Source: Cornus controversa (Eukaryota > Streptophyta > Magnoliopsida > Cornales > Cornaceae). From it: 64,000 bases of DNA. The position numbers and the translations under genes are program-made. Positions within the stretch are counted from its first letter, which is position 1; each line of letters opens with the position of its first letter. Of this stretch, positions 24,515-34,767 are shown one piece after another. The notes beneath the pieces are model-generated. The model did not search any database and had not been told where the DNA came from. It saw only the letters and a program-made list of their open reading frames with translations. Location: contig CM048849.1 in NCBI GenBank assembly GCA_026545225.1, forward strand, positions 54,444,836 through 54,508,835, read 5' to 3'.

Positions 24515-24864
24515 CTTGTTTAAGAAAATGTTATATCTGTTTTTGTATCAATTTATGATGTACTTTTATTTATTTATATGAGAACATTCTCATTTTTTTG
24601 TCTGTTTTTGAATATTTACAACATATTTTTGTCATAAAAATTATTGTGTTCATTTTTAACTTTTCTTACTTTTAGCCCTTCTCACTTTGCAATTCTGGCT
24701 CAGCCCTGTGCTAAGATACTGTTGAACTACCTCTCAGATGCTTTCTTTCATACACTTGATCTTCACTGTATTGTTGGCTATGCCCTTGTTTGCTCTTTCG
24801 GGGCTTGATTGTAAAATTTTTCTCCTTCAATATGCTACTGACTTTTTCCAAATATATATATATA

Positions 24865-24911
24865 TATAGTATGAAGTGTCAACTGCTAAATCATATTAAA
24901 CACGTCCATAT

Positions 24912-24957
<46 letters not shown>

Positions 24958-25113
24958 GTATGTATCTGTGTGTGTGCGCGCGCATATAATGTTGTGTTTC
25001 AAGAAGCATCAGACCTTGATACAAATAAAGTTGGTGATATTGTTATCATTTCTGTCAATAATGATGATGACCCACTTTAATTAATTTTTTTGCACAAAAA
25101 CTATAATTGTGTG
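24865..25113. repeat. Duplicated block copy 2, piece b
   Basis: GTATGAAGTGTCAACTGC and AATCATATTAAACACGTCC match 13187-13225. After an expanded TA/TG microsatellite (about 24908-24985) the match resumes at AAGCATCAGACCTTGATAC (13606) and runs through the exon-1 relic to ACTATAATTGTGTG. The stretch equal to PTAC12 exon 2 (13422-13492) is missing and the microsatellite lies in its place. Confidence 0.85.
25015..25049 (-). pseudogene. Relic copy of PTAC12 exon 1
   Basis: The minus strand keeps ATG at 25047-25049 followed by MITISPTLF-like codons and the AAG/GTCTGATG donor context, matching MTAISPTWLYQ at 13616-13649. One extra base shifts the frame before the donor, and Trp/Tyr codons are altered. 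Exon 2 is lost. It cannot make a PTAC12 N-terminus. Confidence 0.85.
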
Positions 25114-25459
25114 TGATAGAGTATTTGACTCCAATTATGAAATGTACAACGTGGAGGTTGAGTTCAAGGTGACGTGAATAAGGAATCTACTTTAACCAGG
25201 ACTCCTCTATCTACAGGAGCCAGTCTCCTACTAAGATGCAGTTCCATTTGACCGCTATAAATACAAAAATGATTCATATACCAGGTACGCAATTAATACC
25301 CTCTGAGTTTCTTTACAGCTTTTAAAGCCCTTTCGATTCCTGACTTGATCGTCGGAGCGTAATCGACCGGCACCACGCCAGTGCCCTTTCGATTACTCCT
25401 CTCTTGTCTCTTTTACAGGTTGGCGTTTGACCAGTTCGCAGCGAATTTTTGCTTCATCA
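25114..25459 (+). repeat. 5' LTR of the Tat-type fossil
   Basis: 346 bp, TGATAGAGTATT at the start and GCTTCATCA at the end. A TATAAATA box lies near 25256. It is the same length as the 3' LTR. Confidence 0.95.
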
Positions 25460-25860
25460 GTTGGGGCCGTCTGTGGGAATCGAACCCACGAACTATACTC
25501 TCATCTTACCTAAAAAGTGTAAAAAGAAGCATGATGCACCTGCGATCTGGGCTAGAGACCGCCGCCATACAAGACCCTCCTACTGGGGAGGACCCCCTCG
25601 CGGCACAAGACCCTCCTGCCGCATCCCCGGGTCGCTCCAGTCACAACATCTTGATAACAGGAGAGGGGGACATACAGCCTCCTGGCCAAAAAGACTTTCC
25701 CGGGGCATACCCCAGAGTCCCAATCGACCAGGAGCGAGTTGCAGCGTTGGAATATCAGGTCCAGCACTTGAACCAAAGTCTGGCCTAATTACTCCAACAA
25801 AATGCGACAATCCTGCAGCGCTTTCCTCCTGTGGAGCCAGTGCCATCGTAAAGCCATCTT

Positions 25861-27215
25861 ATGTTAGTTGATCTAGATAGGGATGGTGCAGTGCGGGGTA
25901 GTGGGGTACTAGCAGAAGACGTGGCCCAAAGCCACGTGAGAAGCGACCGAGAAAAAACAAATTTGACTCATCTAATACCACTGGAGAGACCCCATACCCA
26001 GGGAGATTCGGGGCTTAGAGCCCGTACCTCGGGAGACTCAAGGCACCCAGGAGAGGCTGCCTATTATGATTTGGAGATGCAGGATCTCAGAGCCAAAGTA
26101 GAAAGTATGGTTCATGCCATAAAAGGGAAAGGCCATGCTACAGTAGAAGATCTGGTTCAACAAACCAATCTTCCTTTCTCTAATGAGGTAATGACATGTC
26201 CTTTACCCAACAAGTTCAAGATGCCTACCCTTGAAAGCTTTGATGGGACCAAGGACCCGCTATATCATCTAGAGACTTATAATGCTCTGATGCACCTCCA
26301 AGGAATACTAGACGAAATCGTATGTATAGCTTTTCCTACTACATTGAAGGGTTCTGCTTGATCATGGTTTAACAACTTGAAGCTAGTGCTCGATCATGGT
26401 TTAACAACTTGAAGCCATCATCTGTACGTTCCTTCCAAGAACTGAGTCAATTGTTCGTAGGCAATTTTATTGCAGCCCGAAGGCACAGAAAGCCCGCCAC
26501 CTATCTCATGAACGTAAGACAGACTAAAGGAGAGTTATTGCGAGACTTCATTAACCGGTTTAACAGGGAGATGTTACAGGTCGATGCTCTGGACGACAAG
26601 GTGGCAGTTACCGCATTTATAGGGGGCCTATTGCCTTCAAAGTTCTTGTACTCAATTTCCAAGCACCCTCCAGAAAGTATGTCCGAACTACTCGTGAAAG
26701 CCCAAAAGTACATGAACGCAAAGGATGCCCTTGATGCGAGAAAGGCAGATAGGAAAAGGGGAGGACAGTCCAGTGAGGAAGATAGAGACCCTAAGTATAG
26801 CAGAATGTCATGAGAGCAGACCGATAAAATATCGCGTCGTGATAAGGGATTCAACACATTTACCTCCTTAAATACGTCAATAAGCCAAATCCTCTTCTAC
26901 ATCCAACATGACTCGGCTGTTGCATGGCCCCCAAAACTAAGAACCGATCCATCCAAGAGGTCCCGCAACAAGTATTGTAAATTCCATCGTGACCATGGCC
27001 ACGATACAGATGAGTGCATAGACTTGAAAAGGCAAATTGAAAGTCTAATTCGAAGGGGCCAACTACAAAGATACGTAGCTGGAGATGAGAGGGGAACACG
27101 GAACCGCCCATGGGATGGGGATGGTAAAGATGACAACACTCGAAAAAATCATTTATTGGGAGAAATCAGAGTTATCTCTGGTGGACTTGGAGGAGACAGG
27201 GGGCATATTGACTAG
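25861..27215 (+). pseudogene. gag remnant of the Tat-type fossil
   Basis: Readable segments carry the conserved core of plant Gypsy gag (PF03732-like retrotransposon gag) and, near 26970-27060, a short nucleocapsid-like stretch rich in Cys/His and basic residues. The region is broken, with about three or four breaks. It is the only protein-coding part left in the element. Confidence 0.85.
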
Positions 27216-27459
27216 AGACATTAGAAGGGAGACAGTTGGCCCATCCTTGGAATGTTGAGCATCTGAGGAAGTGCCACCAGTAAGACTTTCTTTTAAAAGT
27301 TGCATTTACTTTAATAATTCTAGCAGAAACTCAGTTTAATATCGAGCCTTATGATGATAGTTCCGATGCTCTTGCTAGAATAATTCTCTTTTTGTTACTG
27401 AAATATCAATAGTAGTCCTTTTTATTTCAAAATATGTTGTTATAACTAAAACAAAAGGT

Positions 27460-27985
27460 AAATAAACAACCCTACGGGAATTCGCCTCCAAGGAGGGCAT
27501 TTGATGAAAAAGGCGGGATGAGTTAATTTCAAGAACATTGTTAAAATGGCCTTACGTGGGCACAACCCTACGGGGATACACCTCTAAGGAGGGCCTTTGA
27601 TGAAAAAGGTGGGATGAATTAATTTCGAGAACATTGTTAAAATGGCCCTACGGAGGTACACCTCCAAGGAGGGCCTTTGATGAAAAAGACGGGATGAATT
27701 AATTATGAGAACATTGTTAAAATGGCCTTACGTGGACACAACCCTATGGGGACACACTTCCAATGAGGGCCTTTGATGAAAAAGGCGGGATGAGTTAATC
27801 CCGAGAACATTGTATAAAAAACCCTATGTGGGCACAACCCTAAGGGAATACATCTCCAAGGAGGGCCTTTGATGAAAAATGCGGGATGAGTTAATCTTGA
27901 GAATATTATATAAAGAACCCTACGGAGGTACACCTCCAAGGAGGACCTTTTATAAAAAGGAGGCGCATGAATTAATCCCAGAGCA
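27460..27985. repeat. Tandem repeat block A of the Tat-type fossil
   Basis: About six imperfect units of roughly 75-115 bp. Each contains CCTCCAAGGAGGGCC, TTTGATGAAAAAGGCGGGAT and GAGAACATTGTTAAAATGGC in that order. CTCCAAGGAG is a short palindrome repeated in every unit. Variable tandem repeats between gag/pol and the 3' LTR are known for Tat-lineage elements. Confidence 0.85.
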
Positions 27986-28149
27986 TGGCCGGCAAAGGGG
28001 AGTTATCCAACAGTGAAAGACTCCACGAAAAGATTCTATGAAAGCCTTTGCAGAGATAATATCTATTTATTTATGAAAGGCGTTACAATATCGTAAGCAT
28101 AAACTACAGAAAAAAACTACTACAGTACAAAGCGATATATATAAAAAAA

Positions 28150-29360
28150 TGATGATAAGAAGAGCACCTGAAGGCAGCCCACGAAGGCGGCTCCCCGCGA
28201 GGGTGGCTCTGGCGAGGGCGGCCACCCGAAGGCAGCCCACGAGGGTGGCTCCCCGCGAAGGCAGACCCGAGCGAGGGTGGCCACCCGAAGGCAGCCCACG
28301 AAGGCGGCTCTTTGCGAGGGCGGCTCCGACGAGGGCAGACCAGAGCAAGAGCGGCCACCCGAAGGCAACCAGCCCTTTAAAGCGCCAAGCGCGAGGGAGG
28401 CCGGCCCTCGAGGGCCGCCAAGCACGAGGGTGGCCAAGTGCGAAGGTGGTTGGCCCTCGAGGGTGGCCAAGCTCGAAGGGGGCTAAGCGCGAGGGAGGCC
28501 AGCCCTCGAGGGCAGCCAAGCACGAAGGCGGCTAAGCACGAGGGCGACCAAGCACGAAGGCGGCCAAACGCGAGGGAGGTCAAACGCGAAGGCGGCTAAG
28601 CGTGAGGGAGGTCGGCCCTCGAGGGCGGCCAAGCATGAGGGCGGCAAAGTGCGAAGGCGGCCACTCTCGAGGGCGGCCATCCCTCGAAGGCGGCCAAGCT
28701 TGAGGGCGGCCAAGCGCGAAGGAGGCCAAGGGCGAGGGAGGTCGGCCCTCGAGGACGGCCAAGAGAGAAGGAGGCCGATTCCCGAGGCCGACCAAGCGCA
28801 AAGACGGTCAACCCTCGAGGGCGGCCAAGCACGAAGGTGGCCAAGCGCGAGGGAGGCCAAGCGCAAAGGCGGCCAAGTATGAAGGCGGCCAAACTCGAGG
28901 GTGGCCATCCCTCAAAGGCGGCCAAGCACAAAAGAGGCCAAGCGCGAAGGAAGCTAAGCGCGAGGGAGGTCGACCCTCGAGGGCGGCCAAGCGCGAAGGC
29001 GGCCGGCCCCCGAGGGCGGCCAAGCGCGAAGACGGCCAAGCTTAAGGGCAGCCAAGCACGAGGGCGGCCAAGTGCGAAGGAGGCCAAGTGCGAAGGCGGC
29101 CAAGCGCGAGGGAGGCCAGCCCTCGAGGGCGGCCAAACACGAGGGAGGCCAAGCGCGAAGGCGGCCAAGCTCGAGGGCAGCCAAGCATAAGGGCGGCCAA
29201 GCGCGAAGACGGCCAACCCTCGAGGGCAGTCAAGCTCGAAGGTGGTTAGCCCTTGAAGGCAGCCAAGCGCGAGGGAGGCCAAGCATGAAGGAGGCTGGCC
29301 TTTGAGGGCTGCCGGCCCTCGAGGGCAACTAAGCGCGAAGGAGGCCGGTCTAGCCCAAGC
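28150..29360. repeat. GC-rich minisatellite, 16-bp unit (block B)
   Basis: From about 28380 to 29345 the sequence is a degenerate array of 16-bp units close to GGCGGCCAAGCGCGAA, with variants such as GGAGGCCAAGCGCGAG and GGTCGGCCCTCGAG. The first part (28150-28380) uses a related longer unit of about 57-72 bp. The units lack stop-forming words, so all six frames stay open for long stretches. Because 16 is not a multiple of 3, every frame shows the same 16-residue periodicity. These frames are not evidence of genes. Confidence 0.9.
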
Positions 29361-29488
29361 CCAAGGGAGCCAAAAAAAAGGAAAAAAAACTTGTAGCGGT
29401 TTAAAATCCATGGGCCAAGATAAAGCCCAGTGGGCCAGCCAAAGTGTTCATAAGGCTTGACGAGCAACCCTCATGAACAGGGGGCATC

Positions 29489-29834
29489 TGATAGAGTATT
29501 TGACTCCAATTATGAAACGTACAACGTGGAGGTTGAGTTCAAGGTGACGTGGATAAGGAATCTACTTTAACCAGGACTCCTCTATCTGCAGGAGCCAGTC
29601 TCCTACTAAGATGCAGTTCCACTTGACCGCTATAAATACAGAAATGATCCATATACCAGGTATGCAATTAATACCCTCTGAGTTTCTTTACAGCTTTTAA
29701 AGCCCTTTCGATTCCTGACTTGATCGTCGGAGCGTAGTCGACCGACACCACGCCAGTGCCCTTTCGATTACTCCTCTCTTGTCTCTTTTACAGGTTGGCG
29801 TTTGACCAGTTCGCAGCGGATTTTTGCTTCATCA
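29489..29834 (+). repeat. 3' LTR of the Tat-type fossil
   Basis: 346 bp, near-identical to the 5' LTR and followed directly by the target duplication GTGTG. Confidence 0.95.
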
Positions 29835-30013
29835 GTGTGTATATGGCAATGTTAAAAAAATTGGCAAAGAAATCAGAAGGGAGTAACATCAAATGAGAAA
29901 ATCAAAAAGGTTTTCAGGGTTTTAGGTTGGGATGATGAAGATAAATGAACCATTCTTGCGGGTCTAAAATCGAACTAGGCCCAGTCATTATGAACTTGTG
30001 ACATTGATAATAT
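29835..30013. repeat. Duplicated block copy 2, piece c (PTAC12 promoter copy)
   Basis: Picks up where piece b stopped. GTGTGTATATGGC, AAATCAGAAGGGAGTA, TCAGGGTTTTAGG and GGATGATGAAGATAAA match 13705-13800, and the match continues to GACATTGATA (13863). The telo-box-like and GGCCCA motifs of the PTAC12 promoter are both retained. Confidence 0.85.
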
Positions 30014-33000
30014 AAGGGAGATCACATATCAGATCAGATTAGACATCAAATCTAATCCAATTTTATCCCAACGAGCGTATAGGGTGAAGAAAGGGTGTCT
30101 TAATTCTCAAATTGATTTAAAGAGCTTCACTTTATAGCATTCTTCTTTGTGATTAGGTATTTGCATACTAATGCAGGTACTAGGTGAAGTTTATCAGGGT
30201 TTGAGTGATCCATAGCAAAGAGAGGCATACTTGTTATTACTAGTTGAAGAGCATGTGCGATACACGTGGACATAAGTGAATTTATAATCTTAATTGAAAT
30301 TCTTATACAAATAATCTTGCATTGAGTTTAGTGTCTTATTTTAAATCCTTATACAAATAATATTGCATTCTTTATTGATAACAACTAACAAAATTTTATA
30401 ACTGCATATATATATATATGGTAAATTTTATAACAATTATGATTTATTAGTCTATATACACATATATTAATAAATAAATATATATAACAAACTCCTTATC
30501 TCATATTTAGTTAAGTACCAAAGAATGACAAAAGAATTTAGTTAAAAACTTCTTGTTTTATTCTTCTCTTTATCCCTTTTGGTTTCAATTTTAGCAACTC
30601 TCTCTCCCTCCCATAAAGATATGTATCTCTCTTTTTCTTTTCCTTTTTCTTTTTCTTTTCCTTTCGTGCACCCCCTTTCTTTTTATATTCATCCTCACTC
30701 TAATTTTCTTAGGGTTTTATATACAAATATAAATACATATATATAATTGGTCAATAACATTTCTGATTTAATTGATGGTTCAATTTCATTAGTTCAAAAT
30801 TTTCAATTCCATTCTCAAAATTATTTTTCATTAGTTCATTAGTGACTGATATTGATTACTAAGGTTATGATATATACCGCATTGTTTTTGTATTTTTATT
30901 TAATCAAAAAGTCTATTGGTAAATTGATTTTTCTTATGGTAGGTCATTAGTTGCTTTTTAACACCACTATCGTCAAGAGAAAAATAAAAAATAAAATTAA
31001 ATAAATGATAAAATAACAAACTAATCTTAAAACCAGGTTTGTATATGAAATTCGAAATTTTTAGAGCAACCAAATTTTATTGCTAAATTTTTTAAATATA
31101 TTGTTTCAACAAATGATCAATGATCAACTTCTGTTATCTTTTGGTGATAATGGTAACCCCTAGATTGAACACACACTTACCACACACCTCTGCCAATACA
31201 CACACATGACACACCTTTATCCAAGTCTTGATAGTCTCTACACTTGTCAATAAAAATGTGGTATCCACGCAGCGATTCTTGGAAGATTAAAAAAAGAAAA
31301 CACCCCTTGGAACAATTGAGTGGTGAACTATATGGCCGAACAAGTAACATGTAAATTATAATATATTATATACATTATATTGTGTCACCAGGATACTAAG
31401 GAAACTAATATGTCTGTGTGCAATAAATCTTATGTTATGATTTATCTCGTTCAAAACATAAAAGTTTAAATCATAATCTAAACAATAAATAAATGTGAAA
31501 TGGGATCTAACGATCTAATCAAAGGTTGTTCTAAAAAACTTAAGAGGAAAAACTGTATATTACAATTATTACATTTACAGTAAGTAAATGTGAAATAGAA
31601 AAGGAGGCTAATTTGTAAAACAAGGACATCAATAAAAAAAAATTGATAAGCAGTCAATGCCACATTTGAGAAATAAGCTATATCCATAAAATGAAATTTT
31701 ATGAAGAAGACACAGTACCTCCCTCAAATGCCGATTCTTATCTTCGTCTACATCGGTTGTTTAACTGCAATTGAGGCCCTCGTGATTTGCTTTTTCGGAT
31801 GATTGGTCTAAATATCTGTTTCCACCAAGCTTAGCTTTAGTAACAATGTTAATATATTATAATAGAATTTAGTGATGTTTCAACACAAAAATTACAAAAG
31901 AGAGAGGGTTATGATCAATTGCCAAGATGCTAGAAGAACAATGTGCAAAAAAATTGTAAGCAAAAAAATTTGGTGAAAAATTTTGATTCTTGCGTGCAAT
32001 TTAATTGATGGAAAGAGTTGAGAGGAGTTGAGAGTTAGAGTGGAGATAGGAGTGTATTAGTTGAAGAATAGCATAATAACGTAAAAAATATTGTGACAAA
32101 AAAAATGAAATTGTGACCAAAAAAATGAAGAAGGTAAAAAAATAAAAAATAAAATAAATGATAAAATCAGGTTTGTATCTGAAATTGATCAAAAAAAGTG
32201 AAATTGTGACAACAAAAAAATGAACCTAAAAAAAATTGTGAAAGTTAGAGTGGAGATAGGAGTGTATTAGATGAAGAATTATTATGAAAGTGACGTCAAG
32301 AGGAGTTGAGATTTAGAGTAGAGATAGGAGTGTATTGTGACAAAAAAATGAAGAAGGTAAAAAAAATAAAAAATAAAAATTAAATAAAATAAATGATAAA
32401 ACCAAGTTTGTATTTGAAATTGACAAAAAAAAATGAAATTGTGATAAAAAAAAATGAACGTAAAAAAAATTGTGAGAGTTAGAGTGAAGATAGGAGTGTA
32501 TTAGATGAAAATTATTATAAAAGTGATGTCAAGAGGAGTTGAGAGTTAGAATAGAGATAGGAGTGTATTGTGACAAAAAAAAATGAAGAAGGTGAAAAAA
32601 TAATAATAATAATAAAACCAGGTTTGTATCTGAATTTCAAAATTTTTAGAGCAACCAAATTTTATTGGAACGTAAAAAAAATTGTGAGAGTTAGAATGGA
32701 GATAGGAGTGTGTTGAAGAATGGAGATAAAAGTGATGTTAAGAGGAGTGAGAGTTAAAGTGGAGATAGGAGTGTATTAATTGAAGAATGTGCACAAAAGT
32801 GAATGAGTTGAAACAACTTGTTCTTTGAATAATAGTATAGATTTATAATATAATATTTGTATATGTTATATTTTTAACGTATTGGATCAAATCGGATTCA
32901 CAGATTGGACTTTTGAGATCTTAATTTGTAATCCGATCCGATCTCTACGGATTTCTAATTTATGAATCCGATATCGAATTGTTTGGTTAAAAATTCAATC

Positions 33001-33050
33001 TAAACTGTCTTCAGATCAGATTTACGAATTGACAGATTAAATAAACATCT
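30014..33050. mobile_element. hAT-like insertion or nest in duplicated block copy 2
   Basis: This 3-kb stretch has no counterpart in copy 1 and splits the duplicated block exactly at GATAATAT/AAATATGGCC. The left end is AAGGGAGATCACATATCAGA. The complement of the right end is TTAGAGATGTTTATTTAATC, and both subterminal regions are rich in AGATCAGATT-type words as in hAT MITEs. The interior includes AT-rich DNA and a tandem array (32000-32815). The + strand TAATAGTATAGATT at 32829-32842 looks like the complement of a Helitron 5' end, so a second element may be nested here. No transposase is seen. Confidence 0.5.
32000..32815. repeat. Tandem array of about 220-240-bp units
   Basis: The words GAGAGTTAGAGTGGAGATAG, GAGTGTATTAGATGAAGAAT, AGTGACGTCAAGAGGAGTTG and AAACCAGGTTTGTATCTGAA recur in the same order about three and a half times. 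A related single unit with AACCAGGTTTGTATATGAAA lies at about 30975-31075. The array is AT-rich with poly-A runs. No coding frame is conserved between units. Confidence 0.75.
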
Positions 33051-33605
33051 CTAAATATGGCCGAAATAAATCTGACTTGATTGCTTATCTTGGATCCGTC
33101 AGTGATCGAATGGATATGAGTTATTCATATTATTTCGTGTTTGGTCAGTCTAATTCAGATTGTTCTGAATTTAATTAATGATGTTTTTTAAAAGTTTACC
33201 TAAAAAATTAGAAAAAAAAAAAAAAAGATACGGACTTTTGGAATAACTTTTTGGGTTTGTAAACTTTTTTTCTTTTTTTTTTTCCTACAAAATTGTTATA
33301 AAAAATAGAAATAAAATGAGTAATTGCTAACTTTCATATAATTTATATTTGTTTTTTTCAATCTTTAGATACATCATTTAAAGTCTCTCATTTTCCACTC
33401 CTTTCCTTCGCCATTCTAGAACCAAATATGATTTGATTTATTCCTCCTCCTTTCAACAATTTCTTCAATCAAACACGTCTCAGATTGTTACAGAATTTCA
33501 TTGAGTTTCAATTTTCGAGATTAAGTCAGACTTGATTGATTTAATCAGAGTCATTCTGGTTTAATTATGCAATGAAACTATTTTTCTACTCTCTTTGCTG
33601 ATACA
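33051..33605. repeat. Duplicated block copy 2, piece d
   Basis: ATATGGCCGAAATAAATCTG matches 15302 onward. GGACTTTTGGAATAACTTTT through TTGTTATAAAAAATAGA and AATGAGTAATTGCTAACTTT matches 16945-17040. The match runs to CTTTGCTGATACATC/CTTTACTGATTATT (about 17276). This is the distal end of the duplication. Confidence 0.85.
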
Positions 33606-34062
33606 TCGACTTTAGGGTTGGTTCAATACAAGTTGAGACCTGAGACAAAAGCTTTGAAGTAGGTTTTTTTAATCGGCAGTGCTAATAACTTTTATCAATC
33701 CTATCATTTTTATGCAAAATCAATTTTTTATATTTGATATGTATAAAGATAAAACTTTAAAATATTGAAATGTTTAAAACACAGGACCTTTGAAGAACAA
33801 TTATTATTATTATTTATTTGGATAAAAAATTTTAAGTTACATTATATATATTTCAGTGGTCCACTTTGAAAAAAAGTTAATGAGACATTTTTTAAACGAG
33901 GAATGCTTTTTGCATGGGACCTGCTTAGGCAAAGGCTCTAATGCCCTAACTATACAGTCGGCAGCCGCCCCCATTAACTCTTCGGGTTGACTAAGCCACT
34001 TAGACACTGCATAGTCTGCATGCATGATTCTTGAACTAACTTTGTTTATTATTTATTATAAA
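33606..34062. other. Unassigned DNA between duplication end and Helitron
   Basis: The left part (TTGAGACCTGAGACAAAAGC near 33628) resembles a terminal region of hAT-like elements, but no partner end was found. The open frame at 33837-34025 (minus) has no recognisable family. Confidence 0.3.
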
Positions 34063-34557
34063 CCAGTGTGATGTCCCTGCCCTGCGGTATTATAAAACAA
34101 AAAAATTATTAAACTAAAATAGAAGTTAATTTCATATAATCAACGTGTTAATAAACAAATATTTATAAAATACCATTTGTATTAACTACTGCTTACCAAA
34201 AAAAAATAATGACCACGCGTCTCCTTCTCTACTTCTTCAAAGATGAAACATAAATTTTCTTTACTACTGAGAAGAATATCCTTGCATCAATATGAATGTA
34301 ATTCGCCATCAGAAAAGGACTATACACAACAATTTACAAAAATATATAACATTATAGGTATAATAATTCAGAAAAGACTCATTTAATATTTTATTATAAA
34401 CATTAGGTAAAATAATTTAGAGTAAACACAAAATTGAATTACCTAGCTAATTACTTTCTCATTTGCGTAGTGAAGATGAGTTGATATATCGGAGCTTTCT
34501 TGCAGCAGCATTCCAGTCCTACAAAGTTATATTGAATTGCACACTTTGATTATAACA

Positions 34558-34767
34558 CTATAATATAACTTCTGGGTAGACAATATTTGTTGTAGAATGT
34601 AGCCCGCCGTCTGGAAGAAGAATATTTATACGTTCAGAACTAGTGCATTTAGACAGTAGCACATATAGTTGCCTATGACTAAATACCGGTGTATGCAAAT
34701 CAACCCCAACAAATTGAACAAATTGTCCTTGAGATTTATTCATGGTCATTATATCTGTGTTGACCAA
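34558..34767 (-). pseudogene. Helitron helicase (PIF1-like) C-terminal fragment
   Basis: The minus-strand frame gives [35 protein letters not shown] and [11 protein letters not shown]. This is the C-terminal end of the RepHel/PIF1-like helicase (NKSQGQ and PVFSHGQLYVALSR in intact members). The invariant SR after ALS reads SK. The rest of RepHel is absent, so the Helitron cannot move on its own. Confidence 0.9.

Larger units (their letters stand above)
22446..24708. mobile_element. hAT element of the Tip100/TTF-zinc-finger type, defective
   Basis: The termini CATGGGCGGAACTAG and, on the complement of the right end, CAGGGCTGAGCCAGAATT fit the CAGGGGCGGAGCCAG-type ends of this group. Flanks are TGCCAAGA (22438-22445) and TGCTAAGA (24709-24716), an 8-bp target duplication with one change. 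The 2263-bp interior keeps a transposase C-terminal remnant (to 24514) and a foreign fragment (22634-22819). An internal stretch around 23410-23580 has repeated TTTATTTGTTTGGCCGTGTG words. Confidence 0.8.
25114..29834 (+). mobile_element. Tat-type Ty3/Gypsy LTR retrotransposon fossil, gag only (TR-GAG-like)
   Basis: A 4721-bp fossil between 5-bp target duplications GTGTG (25109-25113 and 29835-29839). The two 346-bp LTRs start TG and end CA. They differ at about ten sites, all transitions (about 3%). At the often-used plant LTR rate of 1.3e-8 per site per year this suggests roughly one million years. After the 5' LTR comes a primer-binding site of the Tat/Ogre kind (TTGGGGCCGTCTGTGGGAA). A purine tract (AACAGGGGGCATC) precedes the 3' LTR. 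Inside are a broken gag region and two tandem-repeat blocks. No protease, reverse transcriptase, RNase H or integrase is seen. It is inserted in duplicated block copy 2. Confidence 0.95.

Noticed and set aside
25460-25494. A tRNA gene suggested by a T-arm-like sequence
   Set aside because: Only the 3' end of a tRNA is matched and it sits right at the LTR border, so it is a primer-binding site.
25552-25871. Four overlapping open frames after the 5' LTR as host genes
   Set aside because: They are between the primer-binding site and the gag remnant and have no family likeness; this is leader sequence of the element.
27460-27985. A CRISPR array, suggested by regularly spaced palindromic repeats
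   Set aside because: Units are long, imperfect, without unique spacers, and lie inside a plant retrotransposon fossil.
28067-29467. Several long open frames on both strands, up to 271 codons, as candidate genes
   Set aside because: They overlap fully on both strands and in all frames, consist only of the 16-bp GC-rich repeat, and lie inside a retrotransposon fossil.
33837-34025. 62-codon minus-strand frame as a gene
   Set aside because: No family likeness, and it lies between two mobile-element regions.
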